The notes: generated by a model from the sequence alone, not told the origin. Shown: positions 1 to 10,196, numbered from the stretch's first letter. The stretch is DNA of 64,000 bases from Iodobacter fluviatilis (GCF_004194535.1 NZ_CP025781.1:1178001-1242000); one strand, 5' to 3'. Program-made: numbers and translations.

Positions 1-2
1 AA

Positions 3-344
3 TGTCAGCTAGAAACCGGCCGCACGCATCAAATTCGAGTGCATATGGCGCATTTAAACCATCCACTCGCTGCAGATCCAATCTACGGCGGCAAGCCAAG
101 AATACACTCACCTGAAGTCAGTATTGCGCTGAGTGAATTTGCACGTCAGGCGCTACATGCTAGAAAACTGTCTCTGATTCACCCAGAAACAGGCAAAACC
201 ATGACTTGGAAAGCAGCTCTTCCTGAAGATATGGAAATGCTAATCAATGTCTTGCGCCTAGACGCCGGCATGCTAGAAGAGGATTGGGAAGACGATTGGG
301 ATATTGACGATAGTGACTGCGAAGTCATGTATGTCCGTGAATAA
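3..344 (+). CDS. rluD: 23S rRNA pseudouridine synthase RluD, C-terminal part (5' end outside window)
   Basis: The open frame enters from the left edge and ends at the TAA at 342-344. Its first readable residues are CQLETGRTHQIRVHMAH, the conserved RluA/RluC/RluD signature that shapes the active site. It is followed by the DPIYGG segment typical of the family and an acidic tail (EEDWEDDWDIDD). RluD converts uridines in helix 69 of 23S rRNA to pseudouridine. The catalytic aspartate lies upstream, outside the window. The stop overlaps the start of pgeF, the usual rluD-pgeF arrangement in proteobacteria. The D subtype is inferred from that neighbour; the family is clear. Confidence 0.88.
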   Translation, partial: CQLETGRTHQIRVHMAHLNHPLAADPIYGGKPRIHSPEVSIALSEFARQALHARKLSLIHPETGKTMTWKAALPEDMEMLINVLRLDAGMLEEDWEDDWDIDDSDCEVMYVRE

Positions 345-1086
345 GCCCCTTCCCCCAATGTGGATCAGGCCTGATTGGCCTGCACCAGCAACGGTGCAGG
401 CCATTTCAACCAGCCGTCACGGTGGCGTCAGTGATGCGCCGTGGGCCAGTCTTAATTTGGGCAATCATGTTGATGATTGCCCAAAAGCTGTTGAGCAAAA
501 CCGCGCCATCGTTCGTCACTACCTACCTGCTGATCCACTCTGGCTTACACAGGTACACGGCGTGCACGTAGTTAACGCAGCAACGGCCGCCCAAAATACC
601 GAAGCCGATGCCAGCGTGTCACATGTTACCTCTGCCGTTTGCGCCATTATGACGGCAGACTGCTTGCCTGTTTTGCTGTGTAATCAAGCCGGAACCGTCG
701 TCGGCGCGGCCCATGCAGGCTGGCGTGGCCTCTGTAATGGCGTGATTGAAGCAACGATTGCCCAAATGGATGTCGCGCCAGAAACCCTAATGGCGTGGCT
801 AGGCCCTGCGATTGGGCCAAGTGCTTTTGAGGTAGGCGATGAAGTAAAAGCCGCATTTACCGCACAAAACCCAGCCGCCAGCGCAGCATTTCACGCCACA
901 GCCACACATGGAAAATGGCTGGTTGATATCTATTTACTTGCAAAGCAAAGGCTTAATGCGCAAGGAATTAGCACAATTTATGGGGGTGACTATTGCACAG
1001 TAAGCGATGCGGAACGGTTTTTTTCTTACCGCCGCGATCAGCGCACCGGCAGGATGGCTAGTTTAATTTGGTTAAGCGAAGTTTGA
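331..1086 (+). CDS. pgeF: Peptidoglycan editing factor PgeF (YfiH, multicopper-oxidase-like fold)
   Basis: The product is 251 residues, normal for the family. The ATG at 331 was chosen because it overlaps the end of rluD by 14 bases; a TTG at 304 in the same frame would add nine residues buried in rluD. The family signatures are present: STSRHGGVS near the N-terminus, TADCLPVLL with the conserved cysteine, HAGWRGL with the metal-binding histidine, and a GPAIG segment. PgeF proteins hydrolyse UDP-MurNAc carrying a wrong first amino acid (L-Ser in place of L-Ala); members also act as purine nucleoside phosphorylase/deaminase and were long called laccase or polyphenol oxidase. It is translationally linked to rluD. 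Confidence 0.9.
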   Translation: MSVNKPLPPMWIRPDWPAPATVQAISTSRHGGVSDAPWASLNLGNHVDDCPKAVEQNRAIVRHYLPADPLWLTQVHGVHVVNAATAAQNTEADASVSHVTSAVCAIMTADCLPVLLCNQAGTVVGAAHAGWRGLCNGVIEATIAQMDVAPETLMAWLGPAIGPSAFEVGDEVKAAFTAQNPAASAAFHATATHGKWLVDIYLLAKQRLNAQGISTIYGGDYCTVSDAERFFSYRRDQRTGRMASLIWLSEV

Positions 1087-1359
1087 AACCAACAAAGCCC
1101 CCTGCTAACCAAGCTAAAAAATGCATAACCTGATTGCCTTTACCCGCCCGCTACCCTTATAAAATAACGCTTTAGCCCCTTTGCAAAGCCTGACTAAACG
1201 CCCGCAGCTTAAAGACACGGCCCAGCAAGTAGCGCTGATTCTGGCAGGGGTGGCATTTATTGCTATTCCACATTGATGCGCAGTATTAAATTACCGAATT
1301 AGCCCGCCCTATTCAGCCCGTCCAATACCCTAATCTTTGTTGTAATTAGGAAACGCCGC
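1087..1359. other. Intergenic gap pgeF-pbpC
   Basis: No recognisable gene or strong hairpin lies here. One short open frame (TTG at 1181 to TGA at 1276, 31 codons) contains a hydrophobic stretch but no family signature was recognised. The sequence TAATTAGGAAACG just before 1360 provides the ribosome binding site of pbpC. Confidence 0.5.
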
Positions 1360-3623
1360 TTGCTTAAACCTAGGTATTTAATCCTCAGCCTGCTCTTGGG
1401 CTGCTTGCTTATCCGCTACTGGCCGCATGAGCCGCTGGCTGTAGCAGGCTCAACAGCGGTGCTAGCGCAAGATGGCAAGCTGCTAAGGCTAACGCTTGCT
1501 CCCGATCAGCGTTATCGGTTGTGGCTGCCACTAGAGCAATTCTCCACCACGCTGATCACTGCGGTTAAATTACAAGAAGATCGCTGGTTTTACTGGCATT
1601 TTGGGCTAAACCCCGTCGCTTTACTGCGTGCCATCACAGAGACCTACGGCGGTGGCGCTAAGCAAGGCGCATCCACACTAACCATGCAATTGGCACGGCT
1701 TAAATACCGTCTGAATACCAAAACGCCGACTGGAAAACTGAGGCAAATTGCACTGGCACTGTGGATAGAAGCGCGTTACAGCAAACATGATATTTTAGAA
1801 GCCTATTTAAACCTCGCCCCCTATGGCAGAAATATCGAAGGCGCTGCTGCGGCCAGCCTCGTCTACTTTGGCAAAGCGCCTAAGCTGCTCACGCTGCCCG
1901 AAAGCCTAACGCTGGCAGTGATTCCACAGCAACCCAATCAGCGCTTAGGTAGTGGCGTATCGCTCAGCGATGCACGCCAAAGGTTATGGCAACGCTGGCA
2001 AGTGGCCTATTCAGCATCCCCCGCACAAATTCAGCTAATGACCCTACCCTTGCCGGTCAAGCGATTAGAACAACTCCCCTTTAGAGCGCCGCATTGGGTG
2101 GAGCAAAGATTGGCCGATACCGCCACCACCCCCGTAACTACGCTCAATACCACGCTAGATTTACAACTGCAAACACTGCTAGAAAAACACCTGCAGCAGT
2201 ATCTAGCTCAGACTCGCAGCCGAGGCATCAATAATGCAGTGGCGATGCTGGTAGATAGCCGCGATCAATCCGTGCGCGCCCTAGTTGGGTCTGCCGATTA
2301 CTTCAACGCCAGCATTTCCGGCCAAGTAAACGGCAGCTTAGCCAAAAGATCGCCTGGCTCCACCTTAAAACCTTTGATTTATGCACTGGGGCTGGATCAA
2401 GGCGTGATCCACCCTGCGACTATTTTGCGCGATACCCCCAGCGCTTTTGGCCCTTATCAGCCAGAGAATTTTGACGGGCGTTTTATCGGCCCGCTCAGCG
2501 CCACCGATGCGCTCATCAAAAGCCGCAATATTCCCGCCGTATGGCTGGCTAGCCAGCTTAAAAACCCCAGTTTTTATGATTTTTTACAGCAAGCTGGCAT
2601 CCGCAAATTGCAATCAGCTGAGCATTACGGCCTAGCGCTGGTACTGGGAGGGGGGAAGTCAGCATGGCAGAGCTGGCCAGCCTTTACACCATGCTGGCCA
2701 ATGAAGGCCGCCTTAAACCGCTGCGCTATTTAAAGGACACGCCGCCCAGCAAGGGCGAAGTCCTGATCAGCGAGCAAGCCAGTTGGCTAGCCTTAGACAT
2801 GCTCAGCAAAAACCCACGCCCCGATGGAGGTAACAATGCTTGGCCGGTGGCGTTTAAAACCGGCACATCATGGGGGTTTCGTGATGCATGGACGGCAGGC
2901 ACGGTTGGCCCCTATGTGCTAGTGGTCTGGCTGGGCAATTTTGACGGCCAAGGCAACCCCGCGCTCATTGGCCTAGAAGCGGCCGCCCCGCTATTTTTCC
3001 GTATTGCCGACGCGCTGGCGCTGGCCAAACCCGCCGATAGGCCTATGCCCAAGCGCCCACCTAGCGGCCTTGCCCAAGTCAACATCTGTACCGCCAGCGG
3101 TGAGCTGCCCAATACTTGGTGCCCACAGCAAAGCAGCACCTGGTTTATTCCGGGTAAATCGCCTATCCGCGTCAGCAGCCTGCATCAGCCGGTACACGTC
3201 GATACTCGCACTGGCCTTGCCGTCTGCCCCCCTTACGATCCTGTCCATACAAAAACAGAAATCTTTGAGTTTTGGAGCAGCGATATGGCAAGGCTATTTA
3301 AAGAAGCTGGCGTACCCCGCCGCAAACCACCACATATCGATTGCAGCGGCATGGCCAGCCTTGGGGACGCGCCCAAAATCAGCTCGCCCTTGAGCGGCCT
3401 AGCCTACACCCTGCGCCTATCCCGCCCCGACGAAACCATCGCCCTGCAAGCCGCAGCCAGCAGCGAGCAGCTGTATTGGTTTGATAATCAGATTTATCTA
3501 GGAAACGCCAAATCGGGCGGCATCGCATGGCGGCCACAAGCAGGCGGCTGGCATCAGCTTAGCGTGGTAGACGATCAGGGCAGGAGCGACAGCAGGCAGG
3601 TGAAGGTGGAGTTGTTGCCGTAG
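1360..3623 (+). pseudogene. pbpC: Penicillin-binding protein 1C, interrupted by a -1 frameshift in a G6 run
   Basis: Two overlapping frames together encode a bifunctional peptidoglycan glycosyltransferase/transpeptidase. The first frame (TTG at 1360, preceded by AGGA) has a membrane anchor, the glycosyltransferase motifs EDRWFYWHFG and QGASTLTMQLAR, the transpeptidase SxxK serine (SPGSTLKPL) and an SRN motif. The second frame carries MAELASLYTMLANEG, the KTG motif (FKTGTSWGFRDAW) and a C-terminal biPBP_C domain. The switch is at 2650-2655. One more G there would give LVLGGGEVSMAEL and a protein of 754 residues, close to E. coli PbpC (770). As written, translation ends at 2733 and lacks KTG, so it could not transpeptidate. 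The usual partner, an alpha-2-macroglobulin-like gene, is not adjacent. Confidence 0.87.
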
Positions 3624-3679
3624 GCCAAGGTTTTGCCCCCAAACAAACATTAGCTTAAGGGCATTTCATAGCAAAACTT

Positions 3680-3846
3680 AGGGTGTAATAAGTCTGAAGC
3701 CGTAGGCATTGCGCCGTGTTTGCCAAACCCAGATTGGGTGAAGGTCACGGTCACTAAGACGCTTAGTGAGAACGCCGAATTAGGTCTTGTGAAATCGAGC
3801 AAGATGGTGCAATGCGTCTGGAAAAACATCAGACTTATTGCACCCT
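3680..3846. repeat. 167-bp palindromic element with 18-bp imperfect terminal inverted repeats
   Basis: The left end AGGGTGTAATAAGTCTGA (3680-3697) and the right end (3829-3846) are reverse complements with one mismatch. Inner arms GCATTGCGCC (3706-3715) and GGTGCAATGC (3806-3815) also pair, so the whole unit can fold into a long imperfect hairpin. It has no coding frame of note. The layout is that of a MITE or REP-like element. It lies in the 417-base gap between pbpC and the AlbA_2 gene; the rest of that gap shows nothing recognisable. Confidence 0.7.
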
Positions 3847-4040
3847 ACAAAATCATGCGCCTTACGGCCTTAGCTTGCAGCGGCCGCGATTAAGATGATC
3901 GTACTTAATATATTCATGATTGATGCTTGGGTCATACTGACATAAATACAAAAATCGTAAGCAAATGGTAAACTAGCAAAAAAACGAGAAGTGGCTCTTG
4001 GCCAAATGTGAGATCACCGCGTTAACATTGGGAACTAATT

Positions 4041-5225
4041 ATGCTTAGCGAGCTACTGACCACTCTTCGATATAAGAGCGAAGGGACAGATATTGATTTT
4101 AAATCCTCGCAGTACCGCTTTAGTGGCGGAACTGAGGATGATAAGTCCGAGATGCTAAAGGACATCCTTGCAATAGCTAATGCTTGGCGTGATGGTTCAG
4201 GTTACATTCTTCTTGGTTTTAAGGAAAAACGACCTCATCCCGCAGAAGTAGTAGGGATCTCCACAACTATCGACGATGCACAAATACAGCAGTTTGTGAA
4301 CAGTAAGGTCAAGCCTAAGCTGACGTTTTGCTATGAGGAACATTTGTATGAAGGTAAGACTGTGGGGATTATTACAATTCCAAAGCAGAAACGTCCGTTC
4401 TACACCTCCCATACCTACGGTAAGGTTAAGAGTAATGTAGTTTACGTACGCCGAGGTAGCAGTACCGATGAAGCAGAACCCCCTGAAGCTACGGAAATGT
4501 CTTTGGCAGATTCTGGTCGTGGAAATATGCGTGTAGATATGTCTGTGCTTACTCCTGGTCACGAAGTATTGCCTGATAGCTTTGAACGGTTTTATATGAC
4601 ACTTACGGAAGAGTTCCCAGACTACGTAAGTCAGCGTCCGTCTAGCTACTTACATGGTATCAGTTCTTCTTATGATATCTATCAGCAAGACAACAAGGCC
4701 TACTGGAGGGAGCTTGCTAGATATACCCGTATAAATGATCAGCTAATCTTATTGCAATTCTTACTAGTTAATCGCTCAGAGGTTCAGCTCTCAAGCGCCA
4801 AGCTTGAGGTGTTTATTGAGCCACTTGATGGACAGGGTATTGAGTTGATTGCTAAGGATGATTTACCTGAAAAGCCCAGCGCTGCTTTTAACATTATGAA
4901 CAGTATTAGACCTCTTTCTGAGGTGCTGATCGGTAAAAACGCTCAATTCATAGTTAATGACAACGATTTGTCGTGCGGCTATGTTCGTTTTGGTTCCCTA
5001 CTTCCAGGAGAAGAGGGTAAGTCTTCTTTGCTTGCAATCATTCCCCAAGGACCTGGTCGTTTACGTATTCGCTTTCGAATTTTGGGCGGCGAATTAGCAG
5101 AGCCAATTGAACGTGAGCAGCTTATTGAAGCTGTAGGGAATACCGAAACCCTCGATTTTAAGGGGTTCCAAAGCTTTTATAGGGAGCGGTTAATTAAAGA
5201 AAGGCTAATTCAGGGCACCTCTTAG
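4041..5225 (+). CDS. AlbA_2 (Schlafen-like) domain protein of unknown role
   Basis: The product is 394 residues. The first 150 or so resemble the AlbA_2/Schlafen-type putative DNA- or RNA-binding domain: EGTDIDFKSSQ near residue 14, a helix with ILAIANAWRDG, the strand GYILLGFKE, then KTVGIITIPKQKRPFY and VVYVRRGSST. The remaining 240 residues look like a mostly beta-rich domain that I do not recognise. No helicase, nuclease or protease motif is visible. It stands alone, between a hairpin element and a transporter gene, and its sequence looks richer in A/T than the genes around it, which suggests acquisition. AlbA_2 proteins occur in defence islands and as regulators, but neither role is shown here. 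Start ATG at 4041 with a weak ribosome binding site. Confidence 0.7.
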   Translation: MLSELLTTLRYKSEGTDIDFKSSQYRFSGGTEDDKSEMLKDILAIANAWRDGSGYILLGFKEKRPHPAEVVGISTTIDDAQIQQFVNSKVKPKLTFCYEEHLYEGKTVGIITIPKQKRPFYTSHTYGKVKSNVVYVRRGSSTDEAEPPEATEMSLADSGRGNMRVDMSVLTPGHEVLPDSFERFYMTLTEEFPDYVSQRPSSYLHGISSSYDIYQQDNKAYWRELARYTRINDQLILLQFLLVNRSEVQLSSAKLEVFIEPLDGQGIELIAKDDLPEKPSAAFNIMNSIRPLSEVLIGKNAQFIVNDNDLSCGYVRFGSLLPGEEGKSSLLAIIPQGPGRLRIRFRILGGELAEPIEREQLIEAVGNTETLDFKGFQSFYRERLIKERLIQGTS

Positions 5226-5760
5226 CATGGTAGCGTGGACTAAGTAGTTAGGCAAAAGTTACCTTGTATAATTAAGCCACAACTTGTTGATTTATAAAGA
5301 AACATACCCTGTAAAACTTATACCGAACTACTTAACGCTTTATCTGCCCAGCAATTCAAAGGGTACAGACCACAGTAAATTCAGCTGACTTTTTTTAACT
5401 GAAATTCATCCACTGTTTTAGAAAAATATCATTTATTGCCCAACTGGTGCCTCATCATCTTTCAGCCAGAAGCTGCTCGCGCACTTGAGCTCTGGCAAGG
5501 TGCAAGCGGCTTTTGACCACTTCTAGCTTAGGCCTTAAAAATTTGTGGGGCTGGGCGATTTTTGTTTGGCATCGCATTAGATATTTGGCAAATAAACGAC
5601 AGCCCAATTGAGCAAGCTTATCCCCCACCAATGTAATCCTCAAGAGCTACGGTTAAACACCTCGCCTGCTTACAATAAACCTTGCCTGCGCTTATTGGCT
5701 ACAGTAATCTCGATAAAAGCCGAAGTTTTCTGTCAAATCAGCTACATAAGAGAATATTGA
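5226..5760. other. 535-base gap between the AlbA_2 gene and the MFS gene
   Basis: No gene family, strong terminator or repeat was recognised. A 62-codon minus-strand frame (5455-5643) has no recognisable signature and no good ribosome binding site. The last bases (AAGAGAATATTGA) supply the ribosome binding site for the gene at 5761. Confidence 0.5.
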
Positions 5761-7077
5761 ATGAGTGATCCAATCCAGCAAAGAAATACCTTAGCGGCAA
5801 GGCCCTTAAATAGGCAGGACTGTAAAACGCTAGGCCTAGCATCGCTAGGGGGCGCATTAGAGTTTTACGATTTTATTATTTTTGTGTTTTTCACCGTTGT
5901 TTTAAGCAAGCTGTTTTTCCCTCCTGATATGCCCGATGCACTGAGGCAAATCCAGACATTCAGTATTTTTGCCGCAGGCTATTTAGCGCGCCCATTGGGT
6001 GGGATTGCCATGGCGCATTTTGGTGATTTGCTGGGCCGAAAAAAGATGTTCACCCTTAGCATACTGATGATGGCCTTGCCTACACTGATGATAGGCTTAC
6101 TTCCCACCTATCAACAAATTGGTATCTGGGCACCGCTGTGCTTACTTGCTCTACGCATTTTGCAAGGTGCCGCCATTGGTGGTGAAGTGCCCGGCGCATG
6201 GGTGTTTGTTGCCGAACATGCACCTGAGCGCCACACAGGTTTGGCTTGCAGCTTAATTACCTCGGGCCTCACTTTAGGAATTTTGTTAGGTGCATTGATC
6301 GCCATGGCGATGAATAACCTATTTAGCCCAGCCGAGCTGGAAGCATGGGCCTGGCGTGTGCCCTTTTTAATTGGCGGTGTATTTGGCTTGGTAGCGATGT
6401 ATTTGCGTAAATGGCTGCATGAAACACCGGTATTTTTAGAGCTGCAAGCTAAAAAAAACTTGGCGACTGAGCTACCGCTTAAGCAAGTGTTACGTGATCA
6501 TCGCCTTAGCATTGCTATTTCTATGCTGGCCACCTTTTTACTTGCTGTGGCGATTGTGGTCGCTATTTTGATGACTCCCGCGTATTTACAAAAACAATTC
6601 GCGGTATTGCCAGTTGATGCCTTAAGGGCCAATTGCTATGCCATCGTAGCGCTTAGCTTGGGCTGTGTGGTGGCAGGCTGGGCATCAGACAAACTAGGCT
6701 GCGGCTTAACGATTCTGATCGGTTGCACCTTACTAGGCTGCAGCAGCTATGCGTTTTATCACACCATGAGTCATGACACGAGCCAGCTAGCCCTGCTCTA
6801 CCCGCTGATGGGGTTTACCGTGGGCATTGTTGGCGCGGTGCCGCTCTTGATGATTAAAGCCTTCCCCGCAGCGATCCGCTTTAGTGGCTTGTCTTTTTCT
6901 TACAATGTGGCCTATGCCTTTGCGGGCGGCCTGACGCCGGTGATTTTATCATTCTGGATTAAATACGATGTGCTAGCGCCCAGCTATTATCTTTTGCTGC
7001 TTAGTATGATTGGGGTGGGGTTAGGCGCTTATTTAATCACTCATCAAGGCCAGCAACTTAAACACAGTATTCGATAA
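5761..7077 (+). CDS. MFS transporter, metabolite:H+ symporter (MHS/ProP-like) family
   Basis: The product is 438 residues with about twelve hydrophobic segments. The N-terminal GALEFYDFIIF segment and the loop-2/3 signature GDLLGRKKMF after AGYLARPLGG are characteristic of the MHS family (ProP, KgtP, ShiA). LRILQGAAIGGEVPGAWVF is also typical. It should be an inner-membrane proton-coupled symporter for an organic acid, osmolyte or similar solute; the substrate cannot be read from the sequence. It appears monocistronic and ends in a strong terminator. Confidence 0.88.
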   Translation: MSDPIQQRNTLAARPLNRQDCKTLGLASLGGALEFYDFIIFVFFTVVLSKLFFPPDMPDALRQIQTFSIFAAGYLARPLGGIAMAHFGDLLGRKKMFTLSILMMALPTLMIGLLPTYQQIGIWAPLCLLALRILQGAAIGGEVPGAWVFVAEHAPERHTGLACSLITSGLTLGILLGALIAMAMNNLFSPAELEAWAWRVPFLIGGVFGLVAMYLRKWLHETPVFLELQAKKNLATELPLKQVLRDHRLSIAISMLATFLLAVAIVVAILMTPAYLQKQFAVLPVDALRANCYAIVALSLGCVVAGWASDKLGCGLTILIGCTLLGCSSYAFYHTMSHDTSQLALLYPLMGFTVGIVGAVPLLMIKAFPAAIRFSGLSFSYNVAYAFAGGLTPVILSFWIKYDVLAPSYYLLLLSMIGVGLGAYLITHQGQQLKHSIR

Positions 7078-7117
7078 GAAAAAGCCGTCTCTTGCGCAAT
7101 AAGAGACGGCCTTTTTC
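7078..7117 (+). terminator. Rho-independent terminator after the MFS gene
   Basis: A perfect 10-bp stem, GCCGTCTCTT (7084-7093) and AAGAGACGGC (7101-7110), encloses a 7-base loop and is followed by CTTTTTC. It is preceded by an A-run, so it could also work for minus-strand transcripts. Confidence 0.92.
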
Positions 7118-7132
7118 TATGGTAAACCACTA

Positions 7133-7293
7133 GCAGCCTGTCGGACTCAAGCGATCGTAGCGAGGGAAAGACCGGTTTGAGACAGATTTCGCGGGTTTTT
7201 AGGTGAATAGCTGGCTATTCAACGAGAAAATACGTGAAATATGGCCAAATCCGGCTTTTCCGTAGTAGATCAGTCTTAAGTCCGACAGGCTGC
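7133..7293 (+). repeat. Family A palindromic element, copy 1 (161 bp)
   Basis: The left end GCAGCCTGTCGGACTCAAG and right end CTTAAGTCCGACAGGCTGC are near-perfect inverted repeats, and both sides are flanked by TA (7131-7132, 7294-7295). The centre holds a small palindrome, GAATAGC-TG-GCTATTC. It is non-coding. Further copies lie at 27420, 29452 (partial), 33110 (diverged) and 47962 (opposite orientation). The layout fits a MITE mobilised by a TA-targeting transposase; that mechanism is inferred. The remainder of this 366-base gap (7296-7443) shows no feature. Confidence 0.85.
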
Positions 7294-7443
7294 TAGCCCC
7301 CCCCAATCCGAGGCAAGGCCATTTGATGCACGCGTAGTAGCCATAAATGGGGATTAAATCAGAAGGGTGAATCAAGGCCAGCTTTATTTTAGCCCTGATT
7401 TAAACTGCACGAAGCGTGCGTGATTGTTACCAGTTTCAATATT

Positions 7444-10050
7444 TTAAACCTTCGCCTGTAATCCCAGCCTCATCCAAAGCTCGGCCACGCCACTTGGCAC
7501 GGGCTCACTAAAATAAAAGCCCTGCATACGCTGTACACCTAGGCCCTGCAGGAAGCGAGCGGTTTCTAGGGTTTCTACACCTTCTACGATAATTTCTAGC
7601 CCTAGAGCAAACCCTAGCTGAACAATGGCTTGCATCATCCTACGGCCATCATCCGTGTGTAGCCGTAAGGAAAATGACACATCAATTTTTAAAATTTGCG
7701 CGGGCATTTCGTGCAACTGCGATAACGATGAATAACCGGTACCAAAATCATCAATTGCAATTTTAAACCCAGAATCATTAAGCTGACGCAGATGGCGCAG
7801 CTGGCGGGAATAATCGGTAAGTGCTACCGATTCAGTGATCTCTAGCACCACATCTTCTGCACGCAAACGATGCTGCATAAGTCTTTCATTCAGCTGGGTA
7901 ACAAACTGAGGCTGAAACAACTGGCTGCGCGAGATATTAATCATCAGCTTTTGTGTCAGCCCTGCATCACGCCATTGGCGCAATTTGGCAAAGCTCTGCT
8001 GAATAACCAACTCAGACAACTCTTGAATCAAACCCACCTTTTCTGCCATAGGAATAAATAGCTCTGGGCTAATCCATCCGCTTTGATCATCTTGCCAACG
8101 CGCCAGCGCCTCAACACTCAGTACTTCACCGCTTCTTGCATCCACAATGGGCTGATAAAATACTTGCAGGCGATTATTACGGATTGCTGTAGAAAGGCGC
8201 GATTGAATTGCAACGTGTTCACGGCCCAAGGCTTTTAAATGCACGATATCACTATAAAAACAGACATTATTTCGGCCTGTGTGCTTGGCGTGATACATGG
8301 TGTGATCAGCTGCCGAGAGTAATTCTTCTCCCGATTCAGCATTGTCTGGAAACACGGCAAAACCCAGCGAAATTGTAGGCTGCGTTTCCATACCATTGAT
8401 AGTTACGCCCTGCCTTGCGGCATTGCGCAGCCGATCAGAAATATCACGCATCACGGTTAAATCAGTTAAATCGGGGATCAGCACCACAAATTCATCACCG
8501 CCCCAGCGGGCCAATACATCATTTTCTCGCAAGACACTAGAGAGCTGCTTGGCCACGCTCACCAATAATTCATCGCCAACCTGATGCCCAAAGGCATCAT
8601 TAATTTGTTTAAAGTGGTCTAAATCGATAAAACCCAGCGCAACTTTGGAGTTTTCCTGCCGTGCACGATCAATGGCACTGTGAATCTCACTATCAAGCAT
8701 AAGGCGATTAGGCAGCTTGGTTAGAGAGTCATACAGCGCAAGCTGGGTGATTTGTTGCTCGTTGAGATGAGCCACCGTTACATCGCGCAATACGCCCCGT
8801 ATCGCCGTAAGCTGCCCATCTGGGCCACGGTGCGCAATCAACCTGGCTTCTACCCAAATACTCCCACCCGTGGCCTGCATCAGCCGGAAGCGTTGCAATA
8901 CGGGATCCGTGGCCTTTAAAATTTTATTTAAAGCCGCCACCATGGCTAAACCATCATCGTGGTGCACCCAAGCAAATAGCGGCTTACCTAAATCATGCTT
9001 CATTTCCCGCAAATCTAGTGCACGTAATTTAGCCCAAGCAGACGTGGTACTGGCTAACTCACCCGTCGGCGCTAAATCGATCACCGCCTCTTCAAGCAAA
9101 TTCAACGTATCCAGCATCGTCTTACGATGGGCGTTTTCCAGCATCAGCAAGGTGACATCATGCACCAATGCCACCGCATGGCTTTGCCCATTACTTGCCT
9201 GCACTGGTTGTAAGCGGGTTAATAGATAAATAGGGCCATTCACCGAGGGCAGCGTGCAATTAAACTGGGTGCTTATTTTTTCATGCAAAGTGCGGGGTAA
9301 ATGACGTACTAACTCCGAAGCTAACTCATAGGGCAATACACTGGTAATAGGACGCCCTTGCAGCATTTCTGCAGGGGGTAAATGCGGGTGAGCAGACCAA
9401 ACACTAACAATCACGCCCTGCTGATTACATTCAAATACCATATCCTGCAAAACGCCTATGAGGGCGCATAAGCGTTGTTGATTACACTTTAACTCTTGCT
9501 CAACTCTGTACTTAACAATGGCTTGCGCCACATGATTGCTTAGCATAGAAAGCAGCCGTAATTCACTGCGGCTGCGCTGCATTTCGCAATCATTTAAAAA
9601 GGTTAAAAAGCCAAATGGCTCGCCACGTTCTAATAGCGGAATGCACAAAAGCTGACGCACACCAATTTGTGCCATCAGCATTTGCTCAGCGAGTGGTAAT
9701 TCTAAAAGTGTTTTATTGAGAACCATCCCTACCGCCAGCGTATCCGCTAAGAGGGGATACGTCGCGTAATCAAGGGATCGGCAGGGGTCTGGCGTGATAT
9801 CTGCAAGGCGAGTATCAGGATCACGCCAAACTGATACTAAATGCGAAGCACTCTGATCAGGAGTGTTTAAATATAAACAAACCACATGGCTTTTAGATAC
9901 GCCTGCCAGCAAACCTAAGGATTCCAGCAGGTTGCCGTCATACTCAAGCAAGGATGCAACAAGTCCATCAAAGGTTTCAAAATAAGTTTGCAACAGCCCA
10001 AGTTCGCTCCGAAGCTCGAAATCGGGGTCAGTTAAAACATTGTGCTGCAC
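7444..10050 (-). CDS. GAF-PAS-GGDEF-EAL cyclic-di-GMP signalling protein
   Basis: The product is 868 residues. The N-terminal 180 residues look like a GAF sensor. Two PAS-like regions follow (about 200-310 and 320-440), the second with the PAC-type RGVLRDVT ending. A GGDEF domain with an intact RWGGDEFVVLIPD motif and a C-terminal EAL domain with SVEALARW and DDFGTGYSSLSQL follow. Both catalytic signatures look intact, so the protein could make and break cyclic-di-GMP; which activity dominates cannot be told. There is no obvious membrane segment, so it is probably cytosolic. The start is GTG at 10050 with AGAGG upstream. It is downstream of topA on the same strand, 146 bases away. Confidence 0.9.
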   Translation of the reverse strand: MQHNVLTDPDFELRSELGLLQTYFETFDGLVASLLEYDGNLLESLGLLAGVSKSHVVCLYLNTPDQSASHLVSVWRDPDTRLADITPDPCRSLDYATYPLLADTLAVGMVLNKTLLELPLAEQMLMAQIGVRQLLCIPLLERGEPFGFLTFLNDCEMQRSRSELRLLSMLSNHVAQAIVKYRVEQELKCNQQRLCALIGVLQDMVFECNQQGVIVSVWSAHPHLPPAEMLQGRPITSVLPYELASELVRHLPRTLHEKISTQFNCTLPSVNGPIYLLTRLQPVQASNGQSHAVALVHDVTLLMLENAHRKTMLDTLNLLEEAVIDLAPTGELASTTSAWAKLRALDLREMKHDLGKPLFAWVHHDDGLAMVAALNKILKATDPVLQRFRLMQATGGSIWVEARLIAHRGPDGQLTAIRGVLRDVTVAHLNEQQITQLALYDSLTKLPNRLMLDSEIHSAIDRARQENSKVALGFIDLDHFKQINDAFGHQVGDELLVSVAKQLSSVLRENDVLARWGGDEFVVLIPDLTDLTVMRDISDRLRNAARQGVTINGMETQPTISLGFAVFPDNAESGEELLSAADHTMYHAKHTGRNNVCFYSDIVHLKALGREHVAIQSRLSTAIRNNRLQVFYQPIVDARSGEVLSVEALARWQDDQSGWISPELFIPMAEKVGLIQELSELVIQQSFAKLRQWRDAGLTQKLMINISRSQLFQPQFVTQLNERLMQHRLRAEDVVLEITESVALTDYSRQLRHLRQLNDSGFKIAIDDFGTGYSSLSQLHEMPAQILKIDVSFSLRLHTDDGRRMMQAIVQLGFALGLEIIVEGVETLETARFLQGLGVQRMQGFYFSEPVPSGVAELWMRLGLQAKV

Positions 10051-10196
10051 GGCAAACCTCTTTGAGCAAGCACCTAGAATTGAAAGTATTAAGGAGCTCT
10101 GATTTAGAACAACTACACCCGCAATCGATATATAGCGATGAATTACGGCGAATAAATACAGAGCAGATAAGACCCTGCCCTGCAGCGATACTCAAC

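Noticed and set aside
1181-1276. 31-codon open frame before pbpC
   Set aside because: Short, TTG start, no family signature; could be a gene remnant but cannot be supported.
5455-5643. 62-codon minus-strand open frame
   Set aside because: No recognised family, no good ribosome binding site and no supporting neighbours; probably chance.
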